64,000 nucleotides of DNA from Shewanella aestuarii (GTDB lineage: Bacteria > Pseudomonadota > Gammaproteobacteria > Enterobacterales > Shewanellaceae): assembly GCF_011765625.1 (NCBI RefSeq), contig NZ_CP050313.1, positions 2,848,501 through 2,912,500 of the forward strand. The letters run 5' to 3'. Each line of letters begins with the position of its first letter. The stretch's first letter is position 1. Shown here one piece after another: positions 8,540-18,765 of the stretch. The notes under the pieces were generated by a model. The model saw nothing but the letters and a program-made list of their open reading frames with translations, was not told the DNA's origin and ran no database searches. The position numbers and the translations under genes are program-made.

Positions 8540-10906
8540 ATGACAACTAAAAATGAAATTGAAGCACTGAAAAAATTTGTTAGAGCGACTAACTTTTTAG
8601 CCACCTCGCAAATTTATTTAAAGCAAAACGTGCTCTATAAACGTAAATTGGAACATGCTGATATTAAGCCACGTTTATTAGGCCATTGGGGAACCTGCCC
8701 TGGAATCAATTTTGTATATGCCAATATCAATCGCCTTATCGTTAAACATAAACGCGAGTTCCTATACCTAGTTGGCCCAGGTCATGGTTTTCCAGCCGTC
8801 CAAGCAAACCTTTTTGTTGAAGGTTCATTAAGCCACTTTTACCCTGAGGTTATTCCCTATACAGAAACCGGCATTGAAGACATTTGTAAAAAATTCTCTG
8901 CGGCATATGGCTACCCTTCTCATGCAAATCCAGAGGCTCCGGGACAAATTTTGGAAGGTGGAGAGTTAGGCTATTCATTGTCAGTGGCTTGGGGAGCGGT
9001 ACTTGATAACCCAAACCTAATTGCAACCTGTTTAATTGGCGATGGTGAGTCTGAAACGGGCCCATTAGCCGCATCTTGGTATGCAAACCGACTAGTCTCT
9101 CCAGCAACGAATGGCGCAGTATTACCAATTGTTCATATCAATGGTTATAAAATTTCTGGCCCAACAAGAATGGGACGCATGAGCCATGAAGAACTCGATC
9201 TTGAGTTTCGAGGTTTAGGATACGCGCCAATTATTGTTGATGATGCAGATAGTGAAGACATCTATGAGCAAATGATAAACGCCATGGATAAATCCTATGA
9301 AATGATTAATGACATTCAACAACGTGCTCGTGGCGGTGAAGATGTTGTTAAGCCACGATGGCCTGTTATTTTGATGCGAACAGCAAAAGGTTGGACTGGC
9401 ACCAGTGAATTTGATGGAGTTAAACTTGAAGGTAACTGTGAATCTCACCAAGTAATCGTTAATCACTGCGCTACTGATAAACGCCATTTAGATGCTCTAG
9501 ATGCTTGGTTAGCAAGTTACAAGTTTGATGAACTCTATAAGCTTAGTCCGGAAGGAGGTTTAATCTTTGATGATGAAATCAAATCACTGATCCCCCCAAA
9601 AGAACTATGCTGCGGTCGCCAACGTCTAAGTTATGGTGGAGAAGTAGTACGCGCCCTTGCTAACCCTGATTTAAACAAGCTGCACTATGGCCCTGAAGTG
9701 CCAAGAGGACAACGTGGTTACTCAATGCTTAAAATGGGTCAGTGGATGCGTGATGCATTTAAGCTGAATCGAGATCAAAAAAATCTACGAATTTTCAGTC
9801 CAGATGAAACCTATTCAAATCAATTACAAGCAGTATTTGAAGAAACCACGCGCGCTTGGCAATGGCCTATTGAAGAGTGGGATCAAGATATGTCTCGCGA
9901 TGGAAGGGTGATTGAGCTGCTGTCAGAAAACCTATTATTTGGTATGTTGCATGGATATACGGTTACCGGTCGCCATGGTATGTTCCCAACTTATGAAGCG
10001 TTTTCACAAGTGATCTCATCAATGGCTGATCAGTACTGTAAATATGTGCACGCTAGCCAAGGGATCCATTTCCGCAAGCCTATACCATCTTGTAACGTGG
10101 TGCTGTCATCTTTACTTGAACGTCAAGATCACAATGGTTACTCGCATCAGAACCCTTCTTTCTTAGGCGCCATGTTAGAAAAGCACCCAGATATTATTTC
10201 AGCTTACTTACCTGCTGATGCAAACAGTACCTTGGTTTATACTGAAAAAGCCTTTGCTGATAGGGACAAGCTTAACATCATTGTTGCAGGTAAAAAGTCA
10301 TTACCACAATGGTTATCTTTAGATGAAGCTCGCAAACAAGCTGAAGACGGGGTAATGGTTTGGGACTTCGCCTCTGATGATAATCCAGATGTGGTACTTG
10401 CTGGTTGTGGCGACTACGCAACACAAGAATGCATGGCTGCATTAGTATTAGTGCGTGAATTATTACCCAGAGTCAAAGTGCGTTTTGTGAGTGTATCCGA
10501 GCTACACAGCAGTGGTTTAGGTAGCCTTAAATTCCAAAGCAAGCCTTGGATAATGGACGAGATTTTCACCGAAGATAAAGGTGTGGTCTTTAATTATCAT
10601 GGCTATCCAAACACCATCAAAAAATTAATTTTTGATTACAAAGGTAGTCGTCGGTTCCGTATCAAAGGCTATGAAGAAGAAGGTTCGACGACAACACCAT
10701 TTGATATGGGTGTCCGTAACGGAACATCACGTTACCACTTAGTGATCGATATGGCATACAAGTTATTCCAACAAGGTGTCATAGATGAAACTCAACATGT
10801 AGCTATTACAACAGATATGCTGCAAAGATTAGTCGAACACCGTAATTACATTAAAGCCAATGGTGTTGACCCAAGTGAAATTGAAAACTGGGTTTGGACG
10901 CGATAA
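8540..10906 (+). CDS. xfp: Phosphoketolase (xylulose-5-P / fructose-6-P)
   Basis: Thiamine-diphosphate enzyme that splits xylulose-5-P (and often fructose-6-P) with phosphate into acetyl phosphate plus glyceraldehyde-3-P or erythrose-4-P. The 788 residues match the usual family length. Signatures: LGHWGTCPGINFVYAN, LVGPGHGFPA, EGGELGYSLS, the TPP/metal motif GDGESETGP, and GYSHQNPSFLG. A clear SD (AAAGGGG) precedes the ATG. A strong terminator follows, so it is probably monocistronic. tal and pgi lie downstream after the ompA-like gene. Cytoplasmic. Confidence 0.96.
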   Translation: MTTKNEIEALKKFVRATNFLATSQIYLKQNVLYKRKLEHADIKPRLLGHWGTCPGINFVYANINRLIVKHKREFLYLVGPGHGFPAVQANLFVEGSLSHFYPEVIPYTETGIEDICKKFSAAYGYPSHANPEAPGQILEGGELGYSLSVAWGAVLDNPNLIATCLIGDGESETGPLAASWYANRLVSPATNGAVLPIVHINGYKISGPTRMGRMSHEELDLEFRGLGYAPIIVDDADSEDIYEQMINAMDKSYEMINDIQQRARGGEDVVKPRWPVILMRTAKGWTGTSEFDGVKLEGNCESHQVIVNHCATDKRHLDALDAWLASYKFDELYKLSPEGGLIFDDEIKSLIPPKELCCGRQRLSYGGEVVRALANPDLNKLHYGPEVPRGQRGYSMLKMGQWMRDAFKLNRDQKNLRIFSPDETYSNQLQAVFEETTRAWQWPIEEWDQDMSRDGRVIELLSENLLFGMLHGYTVTGRHGMFPTYEAFSQVISSMADQYCKYVHASQGIHFRKPIPSCNVVLSSLLERQDHNGYSHQNPSFLGAMLEKHPDIISAYLPADANSTLVYTEKAFADRDKLNIIVAGKKSLPQWLSLDEARKQAEDGVMVWDFASDDNPDVVLAGCGDYATQECMAALVLVRELLPRVKVRFVSVSELHSSGLGSLKFQSKPWIMDEIFTEDKGVVFNYHGYPNTIKKLIFDYKGSRRFRIKGYEEEGSTTTPFDMGVRNGTSRYHLVIDMAYKLFQQGVIDETQHVAITTDMLQRLVEHRNYIKANGVDPSEIENWVWTR

Positions 10907-11231
10907 TTTAATCGCCAATACGATCTAACCAGGTGATAAAAACGTCTTTAGTGGGCGTTTTTATCACTTTACACAGCAAAACAACAATATTTACCGTCAA
11001 GCTACAATCTCCCACTTAAAAACATCAAAATTTATACAACATACAAAATACTGACGATATCGTTTATTTAACAAGTTTTTGTGAATTTTTACCTTTTACT
11101 ATGGCGAATCATAATATTAACTATCATAATTAGTGCGCTGGCGACTAAACCAAAGGATCACCACGCTAAGGGTCAGCAATGTGTGGTAATAACAATTTAC
11201 TCACACACTTGTTGGTGGAGTAAAAATAACA
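10907..11231. other. Intergenic region, xfp / ompA-like
   Basis: 325 bp with the xfp terminator at its left end, then AT-rich sequence probably holding the promoter and 5' leader of the ompA-like gene. A 91-codon frame crossing this region overlaps the ompA-like start in another frame and has no homology I recognise, so it is not called. Confidence 0.5.
10933..10970 (+). terminator. Terminator of xfp
   Basis: GTGATAAAAACG and CGTTTTTATCAC form a perfect 12-bp stem around an 11-nt loop, followed by TTT. It begins about 27 bp after the xfp stop. Confidence 0.8.
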
Positions 11232-12347
11232 ATGGACTTATTTATGATGAAGAACACTTTAAAAGTAGTATTACTCACCTCAATGTTACCTCTTGCAGCA
11301 AATGCCGCAGAAGAATTAACACCTTGGTACATTGGTGCAGGTTTAGGTGTAAATAATTACGAACCTAATTGCGACCAAAAAACAATGAAAATTTGTCACG
11401 ACGACTCTCCATATGCTTGGGATGTACTAGCAGGATATTTATTCAATGATTACTTTGGTATAGAACTCGGTTACCGTGCTCTAGGGCGCGCTCAATGGGT
11501 AGATTACTCCAATAAATTAAATGATGTCGGCGCTGATGGAATGACATTAGGTTTAGTGGGCTTTTACCCATTTGCCAATAAGTGGTCATTCTCAGCAGAA
11601 GCTGGTGCAATGAGCTATATCATTTCAAACAAAAAGCAGTGGAATACAGAATATTATAGCGATAATGGTATTGCGCCGTTCATTGGTGCTGGTATCGGTT
11701 ATAATTTTACTGATAACCTTAAGCTTCAGGCAAAATATCGTCGTTATGAGAATTTAGATGAAGATAAGTGGAAAACACTTGAATTAGACAGTAACTATTG
11801 GGGACTTGAACTTAGCTACCGTTTTGGATCAAACAAACCAACTGCTGCAGCGGTTGCACCTGTAGTTGCACCTGTAGACTCTGATAATGACGGCGTAAAT
11901 GATGATGTTGATCAATGTCCAGCAACGCCAAGCACCCATAGAGTAGATGCTAATGGTTGTACCATTTACGAAGCCATCACTGAACAAAGTGATGTAGGTG
12001 GTATTTTATTTGATAACGATTCTTCTGTGATTAAGTCAGCTTCTTATTCTGATATAGAAAAACTAGCTAACTACATGAAGAAAAATCCTGAGTTTACTGT
12101 TGTTATCGAAGGTCATGCTTCTAATGTCGGTACACCAGATTACAACATGGATCTATCAGAGCGTCGTGCTCAAGCTGTAGCTGAAGTATTAACATCAAAA
12201 TATGGAATAGAATCTAGCCGTGTTAAAGCTGTAGGTTACGGTGTGACTAAACCAATCGTTGAAGGTAATACACCAGAAGCTCATAAGCAAAACCGTCGTA
12301 TTGAAGCGATAGTAACAAAGACAGAAAAACGAGCTGTGCTAAAATAA
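11232..12347 (+). CDS. OmpA-family outer-membrane protein
   Basis: 371 aa with a signal peptide (MDLFMMKNTLKVVLLTSMLP..ANA, cleavage before AEEL). An N-terminal eight-strand beta-barrel of OmpA type follows (about 26-205, ending ELSYRFG). Next are an Ala/Pro/Val linker, a thrombospondin-type-3-like calcium motif DSDNDGVNDDVDQCPATP, and a C-terminal OmpA peptidoglycan-binding domain (ILFDNDSSVIK, VIEGHASN, NMDLSERRAQAVAEVL, QNRRIEA). It tethers the outer membrane to peptidoglycan. The start at 11232 has TGGAG about 13 nt upstream; Met5 or Met6 is also possible. Confidence 0.93.
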   Translation: MDLFMMKNTLKVVLLTSMLPLAANAAEELTPWYIGAGLGVNNYEPNCDQKTMKICHDDSPYAWDVLAGYLFNDYFGIELGYRALGRAQWVDYSNKLNDVGADGMTLGLVGFYPFANKWSFSAEAGAMSYIISNKKQWNTEYYSDNGIAPFIGAGIGYNFTDNLKLQAKYRRYENLDEDKWKTLELDSNYWGLELSYRFGSNKPTAAAVAPVVAPVDSDNDGVNDDVDQCPATPSTHRVDANGCTIYEAITEQSDVGGILFDNDSSVIKSASYSDIEKLANYMKKNPEFTVVIEGHASNVGTPDYNMDLSERRAQAVAEVLTSKYGIESSRVKAVGYGVTKPIVEGNTPEAHKQNRRIEAIVTKTEKRAVLK

Positions 12348-12650
12348 TTTAATTATTTTTAAGTTTCATAAAAAGTCGCTGATTTCAGCGACTTTTTTAT
12401 TTTGTAAACAATATTACAAACCGCTACCACGTTGATATGTTAACGCTACCAGTGGCATTGTTGTCATTCAACAATAGCCTTTGTCAGTGTTTCAATTGAC
12501 TAATTACAACAATAAAAAGCATATTATGAGTAAAAAGATACTATTTTTCGTAATTTTTTTACAAAATCAGTTGGAATACAGGTTAAAATCGCTTCTAATA
12601 TCTTAAAATCTATTGATACATTGTTTTTGCTTATCGAGAGGGAACGTTCC
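12348..12650. other. Intergenic region, ompA-like / tal
   Basis: 303 bp. The ompA-like terminator lies at the left, and the rest is AT-rich leader sequence before tal. TTGACT and TATTAT occur near 12496-12527 but at poor spacing, so no promoter is called. Confidence 0.5.
12371..12398 (+). terminator. Terminator of the ompA-like gene
   Basis: AAAAGTCGCTGA, loop TT, TCAGCGACTTTT followed by TT; it begins about 23 bp after the stop codon. Confidence 0.9.
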
Positions 12651-13604
12651 ATGGCCAACGCACTCGCGCAACTAAAATCATTCACAACTATTGTCGCAGA
12701 CACTGGAGATATTGAAGCGATTAAACGCTATCAACCAGAAGATGCCACCACCAACCCATCACTTATTTTAAAAGCAGCACAAATTCCTGAATATTCCTCT
12801 TTAATTGATAATGCCATTGCATGGGCTAAAACCCAGAGCAATGACCAAGTTCAACAGATTGAAGATGCAGGTGATAAATTAGCTGTAAACATCGGCGTAG
12901 AAATATTAAAAATTGTTCCTGGTCGTATTTCTACCGAAGTTGACGCACGTCTTTCTTTTGATAAAGAGAAGTCTATCGCCAAAGCGCATAAGCTGATTAA
13001 GCTTTATAAAGAAGCCGGTATTGATAAATCTCGCATCTTAATCAAACTTGCTTCTACTTGGGAAGGTATTTGCGCCGCCAAAGAGCTTGAGCAAGAAGGA
13101 ATTAACTGTAACCTCACTTTATTATTTAGTTTTGCACAAGCACGTGCCTGTGCCGAAGCGGGTGTATACCTTATTTCGCCATTTGTTGGCCGCATTCTCG
13201 ATTGGTACAAAAAAGATACTGGTCAAGATTATGCTGCACACACTGACCCAGGTGTTGTCTCGGTAACGGAAATCTACAACTATTACAAACAACATGACTA
13301 TAAAACGGTAGTTATGGGTGCGAGCTTCCGTAACATCGGTGAGATCATCGAACTCGCTGGCTGTGACCGTTTAACCATTGGCCCTGCCTTACTAGAAGAA
13401 TTAGCTAATACTGACCTCGTTGTTAGCCAAAAGCTGAAACCAACTTCATCTGCCTCTACCAAGCCAATTGCTCTAACTGAAGCCCAATTCCGTTGGGAAT
13501 TTAATGAAGACCCTATGGCTGTTGACAAGCTAGCGGAAGGAATCCGTAACTTTGCTATCGATCAGGGCAAATTAGAAGTTATGTTGCAAGAGAAACTAAA
13601 CTAA
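12651..13604 (+). CDS. tal: Transaldolase
   Basis: Transfers a dihydroxyacetone unit between sedoheptulose-7-P and glyceraldehyde-3-P in the non-oxidative pentose phosphate pathway. The 317 residues equal E. coli TalB in length. Signatures: [14 protein letters not shown], the Schiff-base lysine motif [52 protein letters not shown]. The start at 12651 is chosen over an upstream in-frame start because GAGAGGGA precedes it and the homology begins at [12 protein letters not shown]. It lies 15 bp upstream of pgi, so the two are probably co-transcribed. Confidence 0.97.
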   Translation: MANALAQLKSFTTIVADTGDIEAIKRYQPEDATTNPSLILKAAQIPEYSSLIDNAIAWAKTQSNDQVQQIEDAGDKLAVNIGVEILKIVPGRISTEVDARLSFDKEKSIAKAHKLIKLYKEAGIDKSRILIKLASTWEGICAAKELEQEGINCNLTLLFSFAQARACAEAGVYLISPFVGRILDWYKKDTGQDYAAHTDPGVVSVTEIYNYYKQHDYKTVVMGASFRNIGEIIELAGCDRLTIGPALLEELANTDLVVSQKLKPTSSASTKPIALTEAQFRWEFNEDPMAVDKLAEGIRNFAIDQGKLEVMLQEKLN

Positions 13605-13619
13605 CCAAGGAAGGATTTG

Positions 13620-15253
13620 ATGACTCAACTCACTAAATCAGTAACTTGGCAACAGCTTGTAAAAAATGCAGCTGAGTTACCACATATGCGGGAATTATTT
13701 GCTCAAGATGCTACTCGTTTTGAGCAAATGCATGTAAAAACCTGTGGTTTGCTATTAGATTACTCTAAAAATCGCGCGAACAATGAAACCCTTTCACTGT
13801 TATTTAAGCTGGCTAACGAAGCAAACTTATCTAACAAAATTAAAGCAATGTTCTCTGGTGAAATCATTAACAACACAGAACATCGAGCAGTGTTACATAC
13901 CGCGCTCCGAAGCCGACCAGAACAATCCATTTTAGCTGACGGACAAAACATTGTTCCTGAAGTACAACAAACCCTTGCCAAAATGCGTGCGTTTGTTGAA
14001 AAAGTGCAAAATGGCGAATGGAAAGGCTACACAGGTAAAGCAATTACCGACATTGTTAGCATCGGTATTGGTGGCTCATTTTTAGGCCCTAAAATTGTTA
14101 CTCAAGCTTTGCGTCCTTATTGGAAAGATCTCAACTGCCATTTTGTTGCCAATGTTGATGCAAGTTCAATTTGTGAAAAGCTAAAAGGCTTAAACGCCGA
14201 AACCACATTATTTGTGATGTCTTCAAAATCTTTTGGTACACAAGAGACATTAACCAATACCCTTAGCGCCAAAGACTGGTTTTTGTCTCAAGGAGCAAGC
14301 CAGCAAGATATCGCCAAGCATTTCGTAGCGGTAACCTCAAATGTGAGCAAAGCGACCGAATTCGGCATGGATGCAGACAACATATTCCCCATGTGGGATT
14401 GGGTTGGTGGTCGATACTCCTTATGGTCAGCTATTGGTTTACCTATCGCCTTAGTTATTGGCATGGATAACTTCAGCAAATTGTTGTCAGGTGCGTTTGA
14501 AATGGATCAACATTTCCAACAAACTCCGCTCGAACAGAATATGCCAGTGATCATGGGGTTACTTTCAGTACTCTATAGCAACTTCCATGGTGCACAATCA
14601 CACGTTATCTTAACTTATGATCATTACTTACGTGGCTTACCCGCCTACTTCCAACAATTGGATATGGAAAGTAATGGTAAATCAGTTACCCTCAATGGTA
14701 CCCAAGTTGATTACAGCACTGGTCCTGTTATTTGGGGGGTGAAGGGACGAATGGCCAACATGCATACCATCAATTGCTGCATCAAGGTACAGCATTAATT
14801 CCAGCTGATTTTATAATGCCGCTTCAAAGCCATAACCCTTTAGGCGAGCATCACAATCAACTAGCCTCTAATTGCTTTGGTCAAACACAAGCATTAATGC
14901 AAGGTCGTACTTACGAAGAAGCATTAGCAGAAATGAGTACTTCGGTTATTGATGATACTCAAAAGCAATTAATTGCCAAACATAAAGTGATGGCGGGGAA
15001 TAAGCCTAGCAATACCCTATTAATGGATAAGCTAACGCCTGAAACATTAGGCTCTCTGATTACGCTATACGAGCACAGAACCTTTGTTCAAGGCGTAATT
15101 TGGCAAATTAATTCATTTGACCAATGGGGTGTCGAATTAGGTAAAGTACTTGGTAATGATGTGCTAGATCGGATAGGTGCAGATAAAGATGCCGATGAGC
15201 TCGATTCTTCAAGTAATCATTTAATAAATTTATATCGTCGCGGACAGATATAA
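13620..15253 (+). pseudogene. pgi: Glucose-6-phosphate isomerase, single-base frameshift
   Basis: Interconverts glucose-6-P and fructose-6-P. With the frame restored the product is 544 aa, the normal Pgi length. Signatures: [46 protein letters not shown] in the first frame, then [18 protein letters not shown] and the C-terminal [10 protein letters not shown] in the second. The break is the G run 14734-14739: six G are present, while seven would give [11 protein letters not shown]. Because Pgi is central to metabolism, a sequencing error is likely. It follows tal by 15 bp with AAGGAAGG before the ATG. Confidence 0.93.
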
Positions 15254-15254
15254 A

Positions 15255-15288
15255 CACTAAAAAGCCAGCATTTGCTGGCTTTTTAGTG
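15255..15288 (+). terminator. Terminator of tal-pgi
   Basis: CACTAAAAAGCCAGCA, loop TT, TGCTGGCTTTTTAGTG is a perfect 16-bp stem; it begins 2 bp after the pgi stop. Confidence 0.9.
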
Positions 15289-15447
15289 CTCAACTTATTA
15301 CTTATTTAGCACGCCATACTCTTCGGCAAGTTTCATTGTCACAAAAACACCACCTCGCATTAACACCAGTGAAACATAAGTGTTGCACCCTATAACTGAA
15401 ATATGATACTTATTTGCATAGACATCATAATAACAAAGGAGGTTACC

Positions 15448-15633
15448 ATGGATCGATTAGACTATGGTGGTGCGTTAGACGAAGTTGTTGAAAGACCAAG
15501 CCGTACAAAAAGTTCTAACAAAAAGCGTAAATGGCGGGAGATAGAAGCAATTAAGGATAAACAGCGTTTACTAAAAGAATTACAAGAAATCGATGATTCT
15601 TTTGATTTTGATGTTAACACCCTAATGTTGTAG
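15448..15633 (+). CDS. Small DUF3545-family protein
   Basis: 61-residue charged protein starting MDRLDYGGALDEVVERPSR, with a basic core KKRKWREIEAIKDKQRLLKEL and an acidic tail. This KRKWREIEAIKD core is the mark of DUF3545, a small gammaproteobacterial family of unknown function. The start is fixed by a textbook AAAGGAGGTTACC ribosome-binding site before ATG 15448; a longer in-frame start lacks one. It is probably cytoplasmic, with helical coiled-coil tendency. It stands alone between two terminators. Confidence 0.85.
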   Translation: MDRLDYGGALDEVVERPSRTKSSNKKRKWREIEAIKDKQRLLKELQEIDDSFDFDVNTLML

Positions 15634-15672
15634 TTGCACTAAATTTGAATATTTATGCAGCAACCAAAATTA

Positions 15673-15699
15673 AAAAAGAGCGCTAATTGCGCTCTTTTT
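15673..15699. terminator. Bidirectional terminator, DUF3545 gene / hemerythrin
   Basis: AAAAAAGAGCGC, loop TAATT, GCGCTCTTTTT between convergent genes, with T runs in both directions. Confidence 0.88.
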
Positions 15700-15713
15700 A
15701 TTGTTAAAAGAAG

Positions 15714-16274
15714 CTAGCGTTTCTTATCCACTCTTGCGATATGCTCACGTAACTCTTCAAAAATCACATTATCATTGTCACTAAACAGTGGATCATCTAC
15801 CAGTTTTGTATAACAAATCTTTTCAATAGCTTGCCAATCGTCTTCGTCTAAGTGCTGAGCAAATTGAGGGAAAAGAAGCTTCTCCTCAAACTGCATATGA
15901 GCAAGTTGAAGTTGGGTGTAATTAACTAAGTCTGAAATCAGTTTTTCTCTTGAAATTACCACATCTGACAGAATCATATTCAAGCTATACATCAATGAGC
16001 TAGTCGCCTGCGTTATTTTATCGTGCTCACGATGTAGCTGATCGTTACTTTCCAATGGCTTACCTATGTTTGCCATCTTTTTGACATAATAATCATAAGT
16101 AATATCTTCAAGTGGGTGATGACTATGCTCGGTATATCCTTGCATATACTCCACAATATCCCTAATTAAGTTGAAATTAACAGCCTCTCCTTCTGCTAAA
16201 CGGATATGTTTGCCAGTGAGAATATCCAACAAAATAGCAATATGTTGATGGTCACGCTTTAAACGTTTAAGCAT
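15714..16274 (-). CDS. Hemerythrin-like (HHE domain) protein
   Basis: Predicted di-iron helical bundle protein of about 186 aa. Candidate iron ligands: RDHQHI near the N-terminus, YTEHSHHPLED, HREHD, and AHMQFEEKLLFPQF. Family members act in oxygen, NO or iron-stress responses, but the function of this one is not defined. The start at 16274 (MLKRLKRDH) is preferred because GGAG lies 6 nt upstream and homologues begin there; ATG 16289 would add five residues. Confidence 0.85.
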   Translation of the reverse strand: MLKRLKRDHQHIAILLDILTGKHIRLAEGEAVNFNLIRDIVEYMQGYTEHSHHPLEDITYDYYVKKMANIGKPLESNDQLHREHDKITQATSSLMYSLNMILSDVVISREKLISDLVNYTQLQLAHMQFEEKLLFPQFAQHLDEDDWQAIEKICYTKLVDDPLFSDNDNVIFEELREHIARVDKKR

Positions 16275-16408
16275 AGTCTTCTCCGTCATGTGTTCCTAAC
16301 AGTTTAAATCTTAGTCGAAAAAATACCACTATTTCCCAATTTACTATATTGAGAAATTATATTTATGACCAAGATCATGCTTCAGTTCAAATAACCTCTA
16401 ACAGATCT

Positions 16409-16437
16409 AAAAAAATAAAAGCACTACTAGGTGCTTT
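16409..16437 (-). terminator. Terminator of the thr operon
   Basis: On the minus strand AAAGCAC, 6-nt loop, GTGCTTT is followed by a T-rich tract. It lies about 35 bp after the thrC stop. Confidence 0.7.
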
Positions 16438-16471
16438 CATAATGAAGAACAAAATAAAATGTCAGATATAA

Positions 16472-17755
16472 TTAGCGTAACATTTTGAAAAGATGCGCCT
16501 TCAACATAGCAAAATCAGCATTCAACTCAACAGATAAAATGGTCTTGTTTACGACTTCCTCTAACTCAGGTGGCAAAGGTAAATCAAGCTTAAGCTCTCT
16601 ATCCACTACATCTTTGAACTTAGCTGGATGTGCTGTTCCTAAAAATATCCCATATTCATCTTTAGTCAATAACTGGCGTAAACCTTGCGCGGCTATCGCT
16701 GCATGAGGCTCTGACTGATAACCTAAATTATATAAGTTTAGTAATGACTCAGATGTTTGTAGCTCATTTAAAGCTAAGCCTGATATTAAAGACAATGGCC
16801 ACCCCATTTGTTCACATATCGCTTCAACACGTGGCCAGTTACTTGGTTCTGAGACATCCATCGCATTCGACATAGTCGCAACCGTATCATGTGGTGCCCA
16901 AGTACCATTTTCAAGATAACGCGGCACGGTATCATTGGCATTAGTAGCAGCAATAAATCTGTTAATTGGCAAGCCCATGGCCTTAGCAAATAATCCTGCG
17001 GTTAAATTACCAAAATTACCACTGGGAACTGATACAACAAAGTTATTGTGTCCCGCTTTTTTAGCTTGAGCGATGGCCTCAAAGTAATAACAAATTTGAG
17101 CAAGTAAGCGACTGATATTGATCGAATTTGCTGAGTTAAGCGCTAAGCCCTCACGCACTTCAGGATCATCAAACGCTTGTTTTACTAGATGTTGGCAAGC
17201 GTCAAAATCAGAGTGAACAGCGACAGTATGGATATTCTTGCCTAAAGTTGTGAACATCTTTTCTTGCAACTCGCTGATTTTTCCTTTCGGATACATCACG
17301 ACAACTTGCACTTTATCTAAACCATAAAACGCATCCGCAACAGCAGCTCCAGTATCGCCCGAAGTGGCAGTTAAAATAGTTAGCCCTTGATCACCTGCTA
17401 GTAAGTTCACACATTGGGCCATAAAGCGAGCGCCAAAATCTTTAAAAGCCAAAGTCGGACCATGGAATAACTCTAAACAGCCACGATGGTGATCAACATC
17501 AACCAATGGTGCAGGAAAAGTAAATGCTTTATCCACCAAAGCATCAACAGCAGCTTGACCAAGTTCATCCGCTAGCCATGCACCTAAGACTTGTTTACTA
17601 CGCTCTGCGAATGGCATTTCAAGTAATGCATCAACATTATCCAACACAGGAATAGACTTAGGAAAAAATAACCCTCTATCCTTACCTAAGCCCAGTTGAA
17701 CTGCTTGACTAAAATTCACCACCTGTGAAGGGTGTTTTAAATTATATAATTCCAT
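16472..17755 (-). CDS. thrC: Threonine synthase
   Basis: PLP enzyme converting O-phosphohomoserine to threonine, the last step of the pathway. 427 aa, close to E. coli ThrC (428). Signatures: the start MELYNLKHPSQVVNFSQAV, the PLP-lysine segment HGPTLAFKDFGARF, LTATSGDTGAAVADAF, and the phosphate-binding SVPSGNFGNLTAG. It is the last gene of thrLABC, 59 bp after thrB. Confidence 0.97.
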   Translation of the reverse strand: MELYNLKHPSQVVNFSQAVQLGLGKDRGLFFPKSIPVLDNVDALLEMPFAERSKQVLGAWLADELGQAAVDALVDKAFTFPAPLVDVDHHRGCLELFHGPTLAFKDFGARFMAQCVNLLAGDQGLTILTATSGDTGAAVADAFYGLDKVQVVVMYPKGKISELQEKMFTTLGKNIHTVAVHSDFDACQHLVKQAFDDPEVREGLALNSANSINISRLLAQICYYFEAIAQAKKAGHNNFVVSVPSGNFGNLTAGLFAKAMGLPINRFIAATNANDTVPRYLENGTWAPHDTVATMSNAMDVSEPSNWPRVEAICEQMGWPLSLISGLALNELQTSESLLNLYNLGYQSEPHAAIAAQGLRQLLTKDEYGIFLGTAHPAKFKDVVDRELKLDLPLPPELEEVVNKTILSVELNADFAMLKAHLFKMLR

Positions 17756-17814
17756 TACTGCTTCCTACTTAAATTAAAATATTAAACCTGAACTGTGAGC
17801 GACGAAAAATTGTT

Positions 17815-18765
17815 TTACACTCTGCGAGTACCCTGCTCATCCAGTTTACAAACATGCACAAACCCACCTTGCTCAGTGACATAATGCTGTTCAAGCCATA
17901 ACTTAGCTTGCTCAGCTTTGGTTAATGAGTCGGTCACACTAAATAAAGTTGGCCCGCTTCCTGAAATTCCCGTGGTTAACATACCTTGCTCAGCTAATGC
18001 TTCTCTTGCAGCTAAGTAACCGGGTATCGCAACTGCGCGATATGGCTCTGCTAAAACATCCTTTAATACTTCAATCGCGAGCTTCTCATCTTGCTGATAA
18101 CTAGCGTGTACAAATGCGCTGAGATATCGACCAAAATCAATTGCCACCGCTTTATCGTATTGCTGAGGAAGCAAAGCTCTCATTTTGGCTGTCGATAATG
18201 AAATGCCCGGATATGCAACTACCCAATACCAATTTTTAAAACTCGGAATTGCTGCACACGCTTGCTTTGTTGTATTAAGCATTAATTGCATGCCACCTAA
18301 ATAACATGGGGCAACGTTATCATAATGCACACTGCCAGATATTTGCCCTTCAAACTCGCCCATTAGTAACAACAAAGCTTGCTGGTCGTAAGGTAGGCCA
18401 AAATGTTCATTCAAGGCATAAAGTGCCGCAACTACAGAACTGGCACTAGAGCCTAAGCCACTGCCAACAGGTAAGTTCTTTTGTAACGTTAATTTAACAC
18501 CATCTTGACGCTTGAGTTTATCGAGAAAAAATACTGCACATTGATAAACAATATTTTGCTGTAAATCATCCGGCAATTTATGTGCCCAAGGCCCAACTTG
18601 CTCAAACTCAACACCAGATGTTATTTGACTAATGGTGACTATATCCCCTAATAAACTGCCATCAACAGGTGCTAGCGCGGCGCCAAGCAAATCAAAACCC
18701 ACGCCAACATTGCCCATTGATGCTGGCGCATAAACACGTAAAGGAGCTTGGTTACTATTAGCCAT
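17815..18765 (-). CDS. thrB: Homoserine kinase
   Basis: GHMP-family kinase that phosphorylates homoserine. 316 aa. Signatures: VYAPASMGNVGVGFDLLGAAL at the N-terminus, the ATP loop LPVGSGLGSSASSVVAALYALN, and the C-terminal GISGSGPTLFSV. The start ATG shares one base with the thrA stop (TAATG), so translation is probably coupled. Confidence 0.97.
   Translation of the reverse strand: MANSNQAPLRVYAPASMGNVGVGFDLLGAALAPVDGSLLGDIVTISQITSGVEFEQVGPWAHKLPDDLQQNIVYQCAVFFLDKLKRQDGVKLTLQKNLPVGSGLGSSASSVVAALYALNEHFGLPYDQQALLLLMGEFEGQISGSVHYDNVAPCYLGGMQLMLNTTKQACAAIPSFKNWYWVVAYPGISLSTAKMRALLPQQYDKAVAIDFGRYLSAFVHASYQQDEKLAIEVLKDVLAEPYRAVAIPGYLAAREALAEQGMLTTGISGSGPTLFSVTDSLTKAEQAKLWLEQHYVTEQGGFVHVCKLDEQGTRRV

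Noticed and set aside
11081..11356. 91-codon frame upstream of and overlapping the ompA-like gene
   Set aside because: Overlaps a secure gene in another frame, has no recognisable domain, and its composition looks like translated non-coding sequence.
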